Source of the DNA: Desulfobulbus sp.
GTDB lineage: Bacteria > Desulfobacterota > Desulfobulbia > Desulfobulbales > Desulfobulbaceae
Assembly (NCBI RefSeq): GCF_030824455.1
Contig: NZ_JAVBXR010000110.1
Coordinates: forward strand, 1 to 64,000
Length of the DNA: 64,000 bases
Direction of reading: 5' to 3'
Part shown: positions 52,801 to 61,002 of the stretch, piece after piece
Layout: each line of letters opens with the position of its first letter
Numbering within the stretch: position 1 is the stretch's first letter
Notes under the pieces: model-generated
What the model saw: the letters and a program-made list of their open reading frames with translations, nothing else
The model's database searches: none
What the model was told of the DNA's origin: nothing
Translations under genes and position numbers: made by a program

Positions 52801-53958
52801 AAAAAAGGATTTGGCGACCTCTTGAGTTGGCGGGCTGGAGGGGCGCAAACGACGATAAATTTCGATCAAGGCCTCGTCGGTATCCTTAATTTTATCCAAC
52901 AGCAGGGTCTTGCGAAACGATTCACTGAAATTGACGCCGTCAATGAAGAGCAGTGAGAAGGTATTAATCCCGACATCAACAAGTGTTTGTAGAGCTGCCT
53001 GGGTGACGGTGTCGTTGCACTTGAAAATGATCTCGCCGTTTTGTGCATTGACAATGTCATTGGCGAAAAACCGCCCATGGAGATCTTCCGCATTGACGGG
53101 CAATGAAGAGACGCCTAAATTCTCAATTTTTTTGGCAAGTGTTTTGGTGACCTTTTTACCTTTTTTGGCGACAACCGATCCATCATTGGGATTAATAATG
53201 TCTGTGGTGAGACGCTGGTTGGCAAAGGTGACCGAGTTAAAGGCAATAGCGTATTTTTCACCGTCAAAGAGCACCACATCCGAATGATAAAACTCATTCA
53301 GCAGCCCTTCTTCGTCATACCCCAACGCTTTAAGCAAGACGCTTACAGGGAGTTTCCGTCGGCGGTCAATGCGGACATATAGCACGTCTTTTATGTCGAA
53401 TTCAAAATCAAGCCAGGAACCGCGCACAGGAATAATGCGGGCAGAGTAAAGCCGTTTCCCGGAGGCATGCGATTTGCCGTGATCGTGTGTGTAAAAAAGA
53501 CCAGGCGAACGCTGCAGCTGGTTGACAATTACCCGCTCGGTGCCGTTCACTACGAAAACGCCGTCTTGCGTCATCAGCGGCAAAGCGCCCAGAAACACCT
53601 CCTGTTCTTTAATGTCTCGAACCGATTGAACGCCCGATTCTTCGTCAACATCAAAGGTTATAAGCCTGACGGTGATTTTGAGCGGGGCCTCGTAGGTCAT
53701 GCCGCGTTCTATACACTCGGCCACCGTATACTTTGGCTCTCCGAATGAGTATCGAACGAATTCCAGGGAGCACAATCCATTAAAATCTGATATAGGAAAA
53801 ATGCTTCGAAATATGGCTTGAAGTCCGTGCTCCCTGCGTAACTCTGGCGCAATATCCCGTTGCAGAAAGTGCTCGTAAGATTCCCGCTGCATTGCAATAA
53901 GATGAGGCGGCTCTATAATCTGGCTGGTTTTAGCAAAGCTCTTACGTACTCTTTTCAT
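49885..53958 (-). CDS. rpoB: RNA polymerase beta subunit
   Basis: 1357 residues from ATG 53958. The rifampicin pocket reads [20 protein letters not shown] and [18 protein letters not shown]. The residues equivalent to D516, H526 and S531 of E. coli are unchanged, but the position of N518 is threonine. [36 protein letters not shown] and the C-terminal [20 protein letters not shown] are conserved. Preceded by a hairpin that probably tunes expression relative to rplL. Confidence 0.99.
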   Translation of the reverse strand: MKRVRKSFAKTSQIIEPPHLIAMQRESYEHFLQRDIAPELRREHGLQAIFRSIFPISDFNGLCSLEFVRYSFGEPKYTVAECIERGMTYEAPLKITVRLITFDVDEESGVQSVRDIKEQEVFLGALPLMTQDGVFVVNGTERVIVNQLQRSPGLFYTHDHGKSHASGKRLYSARIIPVRGSWLDFEFDIKDVLYVRIDRRRKLPVSVLLKALGYDEEGLLNEFYHSDVVLFDGEKYAIAFNSVTFANQRLTTDIINPNDGSVVAKKGKKVTKTLAKKIENLGVSSLPVNAEDLHGRFFANDIVNAQNGEIIFKCNDTVTQAALQTLVDVGINTFSLLFIDGVNFSESFRKTLLLDKIKDTDEALIEIYRRLRPSSPPTQEVAKSFFDNLFFNAATYDLSEVGRYKINTKLEVDTPIEVRTLTQEDIVKSVKYLVRIKDELKDGDDIDHLGNRRVRTVGELCENQFRMGLVRMERAIKERMTLQEIETLMPHDLVNPKPVTSAIKEFFGTSQLSQFMDQTNPLSEVTHKRRLSALGPGGLSRERAGFEVRDVHPTHYGRICPVETPEGPNIGLIVSLATYATVNPYGFIETPYRYVRDRIVSDEYKYLSALQEKDHVIAPAKVALDDHRLSDDYLIARQEGEVAMVAADDITMMDIAPNQMVSVAASLIPFLENDDANRALMGSNMQRQAVPLLKTSSPLVGTGVEKFVARDSGACLLAAGEGVIEESDANRIVVRYDQPGIDGFDTGIGVYHLSKYKKSNQNTCFNQKALVFPGERVVKGSVLADGPSTEAGELALGKNVTIAFMPWRGYNFEDSILINERLLKEDTFTSIHIEIFETMARDTKLGKEEITRDIPNVGEEGLRNLDDSGIVRIGAEVRAGDMLVGKVTPKGESMLSPEEKLLRAIFGEKAGDVKDSSLRVPPGVEGVVIDAKVFSRKGVDKDERTLMIEEMEIERLNRDMEDELKSLKNGVRNALGVLLEGRTAKSDVTDKKGKVILKLGKQLTPKIVSQISFADLRDMDFSEKAKYEEEIDAVFKRYNSQASIVRGRYQGIVERMEKGDDLPPGVVKMVKIYVATKRKLAVGDKMAGRHGNKGVVSRLLPEEDMPFFADGGTVDIVLNPLGVPSRMNVGQVLECHLGFAAKKMGEQLSALAKQNEIAGLRQRLQQIYSADEYNRLTEGLNDDELLDLMRKYGRGIHVATPVFDGASESEIRQALVDSGVDEVGQSTLYDGLTGEAFDNQVTVGIMYMLKLHHLVDNKIHARSTGPYSLVTQQPLGGKAQFGGQRLGEMEVWAMEAYGAAYTLKEFLTVKSDDVEGRTTMYEKIVKGNNFLETGLPESFNVLVKELKGLCLDIELQE

Positions 53959-54070
53959 GGCTCCCTCGAAACATTCCGCGTGACGCAGATCACGATTTAA
54001 TATTAATCTGAAATTACAGCTTAAATTTAAAAAGCAATCCGACCTGAAAAAATAGAAAAACCTACAAACA

Positions 54071-54110
54071 CAGGAACGCTACGGGGCTAAAAGCCCTATA
54101 GCGTTGCCTG
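54071..54110 (-). promoter_or_regulatory. Hairpin in the rplL-rpoB gap (probable attenuator or processing site)
   Basis: CAGG-AACGCTA pairs with TAGCGTT-G-CCTG (one bulge), and GGGCT pairs with AGCCC inside it, around an A-rich loop. On the minus strand the stem is not directly followed by a T-run, so it may be a partial terminator or an RNase III site. In E. coli both an attenuator and an RNase III site occupy this gap. Confidence 0.6.
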
Positions 54111-54170
54111 ATGGGGGGGTGATTTGCCTTCGGGCCAACAAGTGCCCGAGAATGCAAAGGATAGAAATAA

Positions 54171-54551
54171 TTATTTGATCTCGACGGTACCGCCGGCACC
54201 TTCGATTTGGGTTTTGATTGCAGCAGCTTCGTCCTTGCTGACGCCTTCTTTTACCGCTGCAGGAACGCCTTCAACCAAGTCTTTGGCTTCTTTAAGCCCT
54301 AAAGAGGTGATGGCGCGAACTTCCTTGATTACCTTAATCTTCTGGTCGCCTGCACTGGTCAGGATAACGTCGAATTCAGTTTTCTCTTCAGCGGCGGCTC
54401 CACCGTCAGCTGGGCCTGCAGCAACGGCAACTGCCATAGGGGCAGCAGCAGATACTCCGAACTTTTCTTCCAGCTCTTTGATGAGTTCGGAAAGCTCAAG
54501 TACGGTCATGTTAGCAATAAAATCGATTACTTCCTCTTTCGTTACAGCCAT
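54171..54551 (-). CDS. rplL: 50S ribosomal protein L7/L12 (bL12)
   Basis: 126 residues from ATG 54551. The N-terminal dimerisation helices ([20 protein letters not shown]) and alanine-rich hinge lead to the factor-binding domain [20 protein letters not shown] and [20 protein letters not shown]. Several copies form the ribosomal stalk with L10. Confidence 0.98.
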   Translation of the reverse strand: MAVTKEEVIDFIANMTVLELSELIKELEEKFGVSAAAPMAVAVAAGPADGGAAAEEKTEFDVILTSAGDQKIKVIKEVRAITSLGLKEAKDLVEGVPAAVKEGVSKDEAAAIKTQIEGAGGTVEIK

Positions 54552-54614
54552 TTCATTCCTCCGGGCTAATGGTATACTCGTTTACCCCTCACGTATCGCG
54601 AGGGGTGTTTTGAT

Positions 54615-55133
54615 TTAACTTTCTTTCTGATCTTTGATCGCAGAAAACGCATACAGCAATTTCTGCGGCACCGCGCTCAGAACGCGTACAAATCCAGTTG
54701 GAACAGCCGCCATGGTACCCAACAACTTGCCCAGCAACTCTTCCCTGCTGGGTAGTTTGGACAAAGCAACCACATCTTCCGCGCGCAGCATTTTGCCTTC
54801 AAGCGCAGCTGAACGAATGGAGAATGCAGTAAACTCTGTGGCAAAAGCAGCTAGAGCCTTGGAAGGACCAACCGGTTCGGTAAAACCGATGGCCACTGCC
54901 GTGGTGCCGCTAAAAGAATCGCTAAGACCTTCATATGCGGTTCCCTTGACTGCCAATTTGAGCAAAGTGTTCTTTGCAATTTGGATTTGAGCATCGCTCT
55001 GACGAAGATTCTTGCGTAGTTTTTCCAGTTCCGTTACTTTAAGTCCGCGGTAATCAGCGACAACGGCGAACTTTGCTTTGGAAAAGGTCTCGTTGAGTCC
55101 ACTGATGACATCGGTCTTTTGATCGCGATTCAA
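54615..55133 (-). CDS. rplJ: 50S ribosomal protein L10 (uL10)
   Basis: 172 residues, starting at TTG 55133 eight bases after AAGGAGG. LNETFSKAKFAVVADYRGLK and KNTLLKLAVKGTAYEGL are typical; the C-terminal helix that holds L7/L12 dimers ends the protein. A long leader upstream carries the autoregulatory L10 site. Confidence 0.97.
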   Translation of the reverse strand: MNRDQKTDVISGLNETFSKAKFAVVADYRGLKVTELEKLRKNLRQSDAQIQIAKNTLLKLAVKGTAYEGLSDSFSGTTAVAIGFTEPVGPSKALAAFATEFTAFSIRSAALEGKMLRAEDVVALSKLPSREELLGKLLGTMAAVPTGFVRVLSAVPQKLLYAFSAIKDQKES

Positions 55134-55194
55134 CGTTAGTACCTCCTTGAGTTGTAAACGGGAACTGTCAAAAAGAGCAGAAAGAGGAATGAAG

Positions 55195-55300
55195 ACTATA
55201 ACCCGGCATTAAATATAACGTGCCGGCATGGCCTCGGCAGGTAGCTTTCATCGTTGATTCAAGCTATTAAACTTCCGTACCTGCTGTCTTTGACCTTCCC
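55195..55300 (-). ncRNA. Ribosomal L10 leader (autoregulatory mRNA element)
   Basis: The minus strand of the rplA-rplJ gap holds AGACAGCAGG (55281-55290) and CCTGCCGAGG (55232-55241), the two halves of the conserved L10-leader core, with a hairpin between them. A second stem CCGGCA/TGCCGG lies at 55203-55226, just before the start of rplJ. The L10-L12 complex binds this structure to repress rplJL translation in well-studied bacteria. Confidence 0.8.
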
Positions 55301-55367
55301 TAAGGTTAATCTTAAAATAGGTTGCACTCAGATGCAGCAGCCAGCAAAGAAATTGCTGACCATTGTA

Positions 55368-56078
55368 TTACGCTGTTTTGATCAGCGATCGAACTTGCAA
55401 AGGATCGACTTTGAACCCAGGTCCCATAGTGCACGACAATGAAATAGCACGCAAGTAGACGCCTTTACTGGTGGCAGGCTTCAGTTGAATCAATTTATCA
55501 ATGAAGGCCAACACGTTCTCAGTCAACTTCTCCACGCCAAACGAGCTTTTGCCCATGACTGCGTGAACAACGCCGGCCTTGTCGACGCGAAAATCGACCT
55601 TGCCTTTCTTGATTTCATTAACAACACGATCAACATCAAAGGTAACGGTACCCAGCTTGGCGTTGGGCATTAAATTACGCGGGCCGAGAATACGTCCAAT
55701 TTTACCGACCTCGCCCATCATATCCGGGGTCGCAATGGTTTTGTCAAAGTCAAGCCAACCATCTTTAATTTTTGCAATCAATTCATCGGATCCGGCGTAA
55801 TCGGCTCCGGCGGCCAACGCCTCTTTTTCCTTTTCACCTTTGGCGAAAACAAGCACTCGTGCAGTTTTGCCTGTGCCGTTAGGCAGAATAACGCTGGAAC
55901 GCACCATCTGATCAGCATGACGAGGATCAACGCCTAAACGAACAGCCACATCGACAGATTCGTCGAACTTGGCAAATTTCGCTTTAAGAAGGTTTTCAAG
56001 AGCGTCAGAGAGATCGTGCATTGCACGACGATCCAAGCCAGCGACAGCGTTCTTGTAATTTTTTCCACGAATGGGCAT
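55368..56078 (-). CDS. rplA: 50S ribosomal protein L1 (uL1)
   Basis: 236 residues from ATG 56078. FDESVDVAVRLGVDPRHADQ, MRSSV-type LPNGTGKTARVLVFA and GPRNLMPNAKLGTVTFDVDR identify it. L1 forms the mobile stalk at the E site and in E. coli represses the L11 operon. Cotranscribed with rplK. Confidence 0.98.
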   Translation of the reverse strand: MPIRGKNYKNAVAGLDRRAMHDLSDALENLLKAKFAKFDESVDVAVRLGVDPRHADQMVRSSVILPNGTGKTARVLVFAKGEKEKEALAAGADYAGSDELIAKIKDGWLDFDKTIATPDMMGEVGKIGRILGPRNLMPNAKLGTVTFDVDRVVNEIKKGKVDFRVDKAGVVHAVMGKSSFGVEKLTENVLAFIDKLIQLKPATSKGVYLRAISLSCTMGPGFKVDPLQVRSLIKTA

Positions 56079-56142
56079 AATAGCCTCCCTATTCTCCCTG
56101 ATGCGCCTTGTGGATACGCATAGGTTAGCGAATATCTAAAAA

Positions 56143-56568
56143 TTATTTAATGACAGTGATGCCGCAACTTCTAGCCGTGCCCTCAATAATCCGCACCGCA
56201 TGCTCAATGTCGTAGGCATTGAGATCAGGCATTTTAGTTTCTGCGATTTCTCGAATTTTGGCCTGGTCAAGTTCTGCAACACGATCCTTTTTGGGATTGC
56301 TTGAGCCACTTTTCAATCCAGCGGCTTTTTTCAGCAACACAGAAGCAGGTGGCGTTTTAGTAATAAAACTATAGGACCGATCCGAGTAGACGGTAATGAC
56401 GACCGGGATGATCGTGTCGCCGACTGATTGGGTTTGAGCGTTAAACGCTTTACAGAAATCCATGATGTTAACGCCGTGCTGGCCAAGCGCTGGCCCGACA
56501 GGCGGGGATGGATTAGCCTTGCCGGCCGGGATCTGTAATTTAATAAATGCTTGTATTTTTTTTGCCAT
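56143..56568 (-). CDS. rplK: 50S ribosomal protein L11 (uL11)
   Basis: 141 residues from ATG 56568. The N-terminal [20 protein letters not shown], with the proline-rich hinge touched by thiostrepton, and the rRNA-binding C-terminal domain ([28 protein letters not shown]) are conserved. Follows nusG by 29 bases. Confidence 0.98.
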   Translation of the reverse strand: MAKKIQAFIKLQIPAGKANPSPPVGPALGQHGVNIMDFCKAFNAQTQSVGDTIIPVVITVYSDRSYSFITKTPPASVLLKKAAGLKSGSSNPKKDRVAELDQAKIREIAETKMPDLNAYDIEHAVRIIEGTARSCGITVIK

Positions 56569-56597
56569 GGTTCAAACCTCCCCGATAAACCGGGAGC

Positions 56598-57161
56598 TCA
56601 ATTTTTACTCACCTGGATATATTCTAGTTCAACCGGCGTGGAACGTCCGAATATCGAAACCAAAACCTTCACCCGCCCTTTGTCCGGAAAAACCTCTTCG
56701 ATAACGCCTTGGAAATTGGCAAACGGACCATCGACCACACGAACCGCGTCACCCTCGACAAAAACAACCTTGGGTTTCGGCTTATTAGCCCCGTCAGCTA
56801 TTCGGCCTAAAATTTTATGCGCTTCCTTTTCGGTCAATGATGGGATTTTTTTATAAATATCTCGATCAGTTCCCGCTTGGCTCATATTGATTCCGACAAA
56901 ACCTGTAACTCGCGGCGTTTCTTGAACCGTGTGCCAGGAGTGTTCGTTCATCTCCATGTTGACAAGAATGTACCCAGGAAAAAATTTCCGTTCAGAAGTT
57001 TTCCTTGCCCCCTTGACCATTTCAACAACCTGTTCAGTGGGCACAAGAATATCTCCGAACATCTCGTCCTGTCCGGCTAATTTAATGCGTTCTTCAAGAG
57101 TCGCTTTAACCTTATTTTCAAAACCAGTGTGCGTATGGACAATATACCAACATTTAGCCAT
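56598..57161 (-). CDS. nusG: Transcription elongation/antitermination factor NusG
   Basis: 187 residues from ATG 57161 after GGGA; a TTG seven codons earlier is less likely. The NGN domain (CWYIVHTHTGFENKVKATLE, FFPGYILVNMEM) binds the polymerase clamp, and the C-terminal KOW domain (EGDAVRVVDGPFANFQGVIE) binds Rho or S10. Between secE and rplK. Confidence 0.97.
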   Translation of the reverse strand: MAKCWYIVHTHTGFENKVKATLEERIKLAGQDEMFGDILVPTEQVVEMVKGARKTSERKFFPGYILVNMEMNEHSWHTVQETPRVTGFVGINMSQAGTDRDIYKKIPSLTEKEAHKILGRIADGANKPKPKVVFVEGDAVRVVDGPFANFQGVIEEVFPDKGRVKVLVSIFGRSTPVELEYIQVSKN

Positions 57162-57182
57162 GTATTTTTCCCAGCGTGCCAA

Positions 57183-57455
57183 TCATTTGAGAACAGTCGA
57201 CACCAATTTTCCTAAAAGAAGATCGACAGAACCCAGGTAAAGAGAAATTACAACCACCAGCAAAATGACAAAACCCGTCAAACCCGCTGTAGGTTTCTTT
57301 CCAGGCCAAACGATTTTGCGAAACTCGGATTGCACTTCCAGAAAAAACTGGCGGATACCAGAAGGGGAAAAAGGAGACTTACCTCCCTGTTCACCCGTCG
57401 CTTTATTCTCTTCCATGCCAATTTTGCTGACGCGAGCTGCTTTTTTTGTCGACAT
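57183..57455 (-). CDS. secE: Protein translocase subunit SecE
   Basis: 90 residues from ATG 57455 (MSTKKAARVSKIG). The amphipathic helix FFLEVQSEFRKIVWPGKKPT is followed by one membrane helix (GLTGFVILLVVVISLYLG), the short one-helix form. No good ribosome binding site is seen. It clamps SecY, and lies between tRNA-Trp and nusG in the usual order. Confidence 0.95.
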   Translation of the reverse strand: MSTKKAARVSKIGMEENKATGEQGGKSPFSPSGIRQFFLEVQSEFRKIVWPGKKPTAGLTGFVILLVVVISLYLGSVDLLLGKLVSTVLK

Positions 57456-57500
57456 TATAATGCTGAGAAAATTATGATTCACATTGCTGTGAAGTCTCAG

Positions 57501-57576
57501 TGGCAGGCCAGGAGGGACTCGAACCCCCAACCCCCGGATTTGGAGTCCGGTGCTCTACCATTAGAGCTACTGGCCT
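57501..57576 (-). tRNA. tRNA-Trp (CCA)
   Basis: A full cloverleaf on the minus strand: acceptor AGGCCAG/CTGGCCT, discriminator G, encoded CCA, T-loop GGTTCGAGTCC, and anticodon loop CTCCAAA with CCA. It starts two bases after the rpmG stop, so it must be cut out of a long mRNA. Confidence 0.97.
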
Positions 57577-57578
57577 GT

Positions 57579-57728
57579 TTATTTGGTTTCTTTGTGCGGT
57601 GTATGTGTTTTACAAAAAGGGCAATATTTTTTCAGCTCCAGTTTGTGAGGCACAGTTTTTTTATTCTTCGTGGTGGTATAATTGCGCTGCTTACAATCTT
57701 GGCAAGCCAACGTTATGTTATCTCTCAT
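57579..57728 (-). CDS. rpmG: 50S ribosomal protein L33 (bL33), zinc-binding form
   Basis: 49 residues from ATG 57728 to TAA 57579. [20 protein letters not shown] and [14 protein letters not shown] give two CxxC pairs (9, 12, 36, 39), the zinc form. It stands between tuf and tRNA-Trp, a common position in bacteria that retain this block. Confidence 0.96.
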   Translation of the reverse strand: MRDNITLACQDCKQRNYTTTKNKKTVPHKLELKKYCPFCKTHTPHKETK

Positions 57729-57749
57729 ATTTAGCCCTACAGAGTGACA

Positions 57750-57778
57750 GCAGCCGGGACATGCCCGGCTGCTTTTTT
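57750..57778 (+). terminator. Terminator-like hairpin in the tuf-rpmG gap, reading on the plus strand
   Basis: GCAGCCGGG pairs perfectly with CCCGGCTGC around a five-base loop and is followed on the plus strand by six T residues. All genes here run the other way, so it would stop antisense transcripts; on the minus strand it is a stable hairpin without a T-run and may mark the 3' end of processed tuf mRNA. Confidence 0.5.
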
Positions 57779-57814
57779 CACTTCAATATCGCCCTCGCAA
57801 GGAGAAGGCAATCA

Positions 57815-59005
57815 TTATTCGATAATTTCACTAACGACGCCCGCACCAACAGTGCGGCCACCCTCACGGATAGCGAAGCGAAGCCCAGCTTCCATCGCAA
57901 TCGGGGTAATCAATTCACCCGTGATGTGAATGTTGTCGCCGGGCATTACCATCTCGACACCCTCTTCGAGTGTGCAGACACCGGTAACGTCAGTGGTCCG
58001 AAAGTAAAACTGCGGACGATAACCGTTGAAGAATGGGGTATGACGACCACCCTCTTCTTTGTTCAGAATATAGGCCTCAGCCTTGAATTTTTTGTGCGGC
58101 TTGATTGAGCCGGGCTTAGCAAGAACCTGCCCGCGAACAATCTCCTCACGCTTGACGCCGCGCAGCAAGGCACCAATATTATCGCCAGCTTGTCCTTCAT
58201 CAAGCAACTTGCGGAACATTTCAACGCCGGTGCAGGTGGTTTTTGCAGTCGGCCGAATACCAACTATCTCAACCTCGTCGCCAACATGAACCACGCCGCG
58301 CTCAATACGCCCGGTAGCCACGGTGCCACGCCCAGAAATTGAAAAAACATCCTCAACCGGCATCAAGAATGGCTTGTCAATAGCGCGCTCTGGCTGCGGG
58401 ATATAGCTGTCAACCGCCGCCATCAGATCCCAGATGCATTTGGATTTGTCAGCATCCTCCGGGAACTCGAGAGCGTTGAGCGCTGAGCCCTGGATAATTG
58501 GAATATCGTCGCCAGGGAAGTCATACTTATCGAGCAACTCACGCAGCTCCATCTCCACCAGCTCAATAAGCTCAGGGTCATCGACCATGTCGCATTTATT
58601 CAGAAAGACAACCATCGCAGGGACGCCAACCTGACGGGCAAGCAAAATATGCTCGCGCGTTTGCGGCATAGGGCCGTCAGTTGCAGCCACAACCAAAATT
58701 GCGCCGTCCATCTGAGCAGCGCCAGTAATCATGTTCTTGATATAATCAGCATGACCCGGGCAATCCACATGGGCGTAATGGCGAGCAACGGTTTCATATT
58801 CAACGTGAGCCGTTGCAATGGTAATACCACGCTCTTTCTCCTCAGGCGCCTTGTCAATTTCACTAAAATCGGTGAACTTGGCCATCCCTTTAGTTGAAAG
58901 AACCCGCGTAATAGCCGCTGTCAGAGTTGTTTTGCCATGGTCAATATGACCGATTGTTCCTACATTGACATGCGGCTTTGTCCGCGCAAATTTTTCCTTC
59001 GCCAT
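57815..59005 (-). CDS. tuf: Elongation factor Tu, copy 2 (tRNA cluster)
   Basis: 396 residues from ATG 59005 after AAGGAGAC. Same motifs as copy 1 ([21 protein letters not shown]) and only ten substitutions; many silent differences show the copies are not recently duplicated. Lies after four tRNA genes, as tufB does in E. coli. Confidence 0.98.
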   Translation of the reverse strand: MAKEKFARTKPHVNVGTIGHIDHGKTTLTAAITRVLSTKGMAKFTDFSEIDKAPEEKERGITIATAHVEYETVARHYAHVDCPGHADYIKNMITGAAQMDGAILVVAATDGPMPQTREHILLARQVGVPAMVVFLNKCDMVDDPELIELVEMELRELLDKYDFPGDDIPIIQGSALNALEFPEDADKSKCIWDLMAAVDSYIPQPERAIDKPFLMPVEDVFSISGRGTVATGRIERGVVHVGDEVEIVGIRPTAKTTCTGVEMFRKLLDEGQAGDNIGALLRGVKREEIVRGQVLAKPGSIKPHKKFKAEAYILNKEEGGRHTPFFNGYRPQFYFRTTDVTGVCTLEEGVEMVMPGDNIHITGELITPIAMEAGLRFAIREGGRTVGAGVVSEIIE

Positions 59006-59072
59006 CTCATGTCTCCTTGGGCAAAAGTTCAATCAGGCTCAATCGACCCCTTTTACCGATCGACTGATACTT

Positions 59073-59147
59073 TGGAGCCCGCGATCGGACTTGAACCGAT
59101 GGCTTCCTCCTTACCAAGGAGGTACTCTACCACTGAGTTACGCGGGC
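59073..59147 (-). tRNA. tRNA-Thr (GGT)
   Basis: Acceptor GCCCGCG/CGCGGGC, discriminator T, encoded CCA, anticodon stem CCTCC/GGAGG with loop TTGGTAA, giving anticodon GGT. Fourth in the tRNA array, 68 bases before the tuf ATG. Confidence 0.97.
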
Positions 59148-59189
59148 AATGAACATACAGAATGCGGTGCGGCCACCACCAAATAAAAC

Positions 59190-59264
59190 TGGAGCGGGAA
59201 ACGAGACTCGAACCCGCAACCCTCAGCTTGGAAGGCTGATGCTCTACCATTGAGCTATTCCCGC
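59190..59264 (-). tRNA. tRNA-Gly (TCC)
   Basis: Acceptor GCGGGAA/TTCCCGC, discriminator T, encoded CCA, anticodon stem TCAGC/GCTGA with loop CTTCCAA, giving anticodon TCC. Third in the array. Confidence 0.97.
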
Positions 59265-59305
59265 TTGCCAATTACACCAAAGCAGCAAACGCACTTACCA
59301 TGTGG

Positions 59306-59390
59306 TGGTGGAGGGGGGAGGATTCGAACCTCCGAAGGCTCCGCCGACAGATTTACAGTCTGTTCCCTTTGGCCGCTCGGGAACCCCTCC
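59306..59390 (-). tRNA. tRNA-Tyr (GTA)
   Basis: 85 bases with the long variable arm of class II tRNA. Acceptor GGAGGGG/CCCCTCC, discriminator A, encoded CCA, anticodon stem CAGAC-type with loop TGTAAA, giving GTA. Second in the array. Confidence 0.97.
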
Positions 59391-59473
59391 ACATATAACC
59401 AGAAAACAAAAGACAGAAAGCAGACAACACATTCTTGCCAGCTGCTTTCTGGCTTTTGTTTTCTAACTCAACC

Positions 59474-59549
59474 TGGAGCTGGCGATGGGACTTGAACCCG
59501 CAACCCCCTGATTACAAATCAGGTGCTCTGCCAATTGAGCTACGCCAGC
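59474..59549 (-). tRNA. tRNA-Thr (TGT)
   Basis: Acceptor GCTGGCG/CGCCAGC, discriminator T, encoded CCA, anticodon stem CCTGA/TCAGG with loop TTTGTAA, giving TGT. First gene of the array, directly after its promoter. Confidence 0.97.
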
Positions 59550-59561
59550 ACGAACTCGACA

Positions 59562-59589
59562 ATTATACCCTTTTTTTTAAAAAAATCAA
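59562..59589 (-). promoter_or_regulatory. Strong promoter of the tRNA-tuf and ribosomal block
   Basis: TTGATT and a consensus TATAAT are separated by 16 bases on the minus strand. The spacer is almost all A/T (T5 A8) and the region upstream is A/T-rich, like an UP element. Predicted start about seven bases after the -10, some 6-8 bases before tRNA-Thr. Confidence 0.85.
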
Positions 59590-59614
59590 TGTTTATTTTG
59601 TTTAATAAACGCTT

Positions 59615-59648
59615 CAAAAAAAAGACCGAAGGCCAAGGCCTTCGGTCT
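59615..59648 (-). terminator. Intrinsic terminator of the qmo operon
   Basis: AGACCGAAGGCC and GGCCTTCGGTCT form a perfect 12-base stem with a two-base loop, followed by eight T residues on the minus strand. It lies 30 bases after the qmoC stop and isolates qmo from the tRNA promoter. Confidence 0.95.
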
Positions 59649-59677
59649 GCAAGCGCCAACCGATAAAAAACCGGTAT

Positions 59678-60886
59678 TTACTGATTCAAGGGATTTTTGA
59701 TGTACGACGACTCCCGATAACGCTCAAACGCCATGGCAAAGGTCCGGTACACAATGTGGGCAAATTTGGTGTACGGCATGTACAAAAAGAGCATAACAAC
59801 AGAAATCAGGTGCAGGTAGTACACAACGTAGCCCAGAGAAGGGATGCCTACTAGTCGCAACAACTCGGCAGAAAGGCCAGTCACCCCAACTCCCATGATG
59901 ATCCAGATAAGGAACCAATCATAAAAGGTGTTGGATGCTTTTCCAGCGGTTTCCATTTTCGTTCTGTTCATCCACAAAATGCCGATGCCGGCAATCATCG
60001 CCACGGCAGAGACGTTCGCCAGCAATTTAACCGGATTCCACATCGAAATGGGGCCATGCATCGACGGAATAAAAATGCCAATGACATCCTGGGTAAACAG
60101 GGAATAACAGGTGACGATAAAAAGGCCGATAAAGCCAAACATTAAGGGTTGATGTCCTTTGACCCGATCCGCGTTCACGGTGCATTCTTTAAAACGGGCG
60201 TGCTGCAGTATCTCAATAACGGACGGCCACAAAAACAATTTGACGAATTGAGTCACGGAAGGGCGATAGGGCACATCTTTCAGTCCAATGGAAGATTCCA
60301 TGCCTTTCCACAGGGTTGAAACGCCTTTGTACACCGAGGTCACGGCTATGCCGGCGGCAGTCAGCATAATGATGTCAATAAACAAAACATTTTTTGCAAG
60401 CAGACGGAAATCCCAATGTCCAAAGAACTGGGTGTAACCGGCTTTGGCAAAATGCTCGCCTGTCGGGATGTGCATGCCGCCAGAAATCAACCATAAAATA
60501 AAAATGGCGACAGCCGGAATGCCAATCAGCATGGGCAGGTTTTTGGCGGATGCGCACAGTGACGCCAATGCTGTGGGCCACCCCAAGGAGCGGTAGGCGT
60601 AGGAGCGAATAGCGCCGAGCACATCGCCGGGCCGCGCTCCGCGGGGGCACATCTCTGTGCAGTCGCCGCATTGGTGGCAAAGGAAAATGTTTGCATCGCT
60701 GACAAGTTTGTCCTTTAAACCCCACTGAGCAAGAATCATCTGCTTTCTGGGAAAAGGATTGGTGTCAGAGGAAAGCGGGCAGGCGACCGAACAGGTCGCA
60801 CACTGATAACACTTTTTCAAAGTGTCGCCACCCGCCTCCTTCATGGCTTTGATAAAATCAAGATCGGGTTGCACGTTCATAGACAT
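59678..60886 (-). CDS. qmoC: Quinone-interacting membrane-bound oxidoreductase subunit QmoC
   Basis: 402 residues from ATG 60886 after AGGAGG. The N-terminal part (about 20-95) has two 4Fe-4S sites, CYQCATCSVACPL and CHQCGDCTEMCPRGARP, as in HdrC. The rest is a NarI-like membrane part with about six helices and histidines for haem b. It collects electrons from the menaquinone pool for APS reductase in sulfate reducers. Confidence 0.96.
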   Translation of the reverse strand: MSMNVQPDLDFIKAMKEAGGDTLKKCYQCATCSVACPLSSDTNPFPRKQMILAQWGLKDKLVSDANIFLCHQCGDCTEMCPRGARPGDVLGAIRSYAYRSLGWPTALASLCASAKNLPMLIGIPAVAIFILWLISGGMHIPTGEHFAKAGYTQFFGHWDFRLLAKNVLFIDIIMLTAAGIAVTSVYKGVSTLWKGMESSIGLKDVPYRPSVTQFVKLFLWPSVIEILQHARFKECTVNADRVKGHQPLMFGFIGLFIVTCYSLFTQDVIGIFIPSMHGPISMWNPVKLLANVSAVAMIAGIGILWMNRTKMETAGKASNTFYDWFLIWIIMGVGVTGLSAELLRLVGIPSLGYVVYYLHLISVVMLFLYMPYTKFAHIVYRTFAMAFERYRESSYIKNPLNQ

Positions 60887-60952
60887 TATTTCCTCCTGTC
60901 ATGAAAGGTGATGATCTGCGCGTCAGTAGGTTTGGGTCACAGAGCAATAAGT

Positions 60953-60983
60953 TGCCGCCATCTTCAACGAGAAGATGGCGGCA
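60953..60983 (-). promoter_or_regulatory. Stable intercistronic hairpin between qmoB and qmoC
   Basis: TGCCGCCATCTTC pairs perfectly with GAAGATGGCGGCA (13 bases) around a five-base loop. No T-run follows on the minus strand, so it is not a normal terminator. It probably protects the 3' end of qmoAB mRNA or sets different levels of qmoB and qmoC. Confidence 0.6.
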
Positions 60984-61002
60984 GAAAAAGGCTTGATAAA
61001 AA

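Noticed and set aside
57815-59005. Second tuf as a pseudogene or assembly duplicate
   Set aside because: The frame is intact, has many silent differences from copy 1 and lies in the conserved tRNA-tuf setting.
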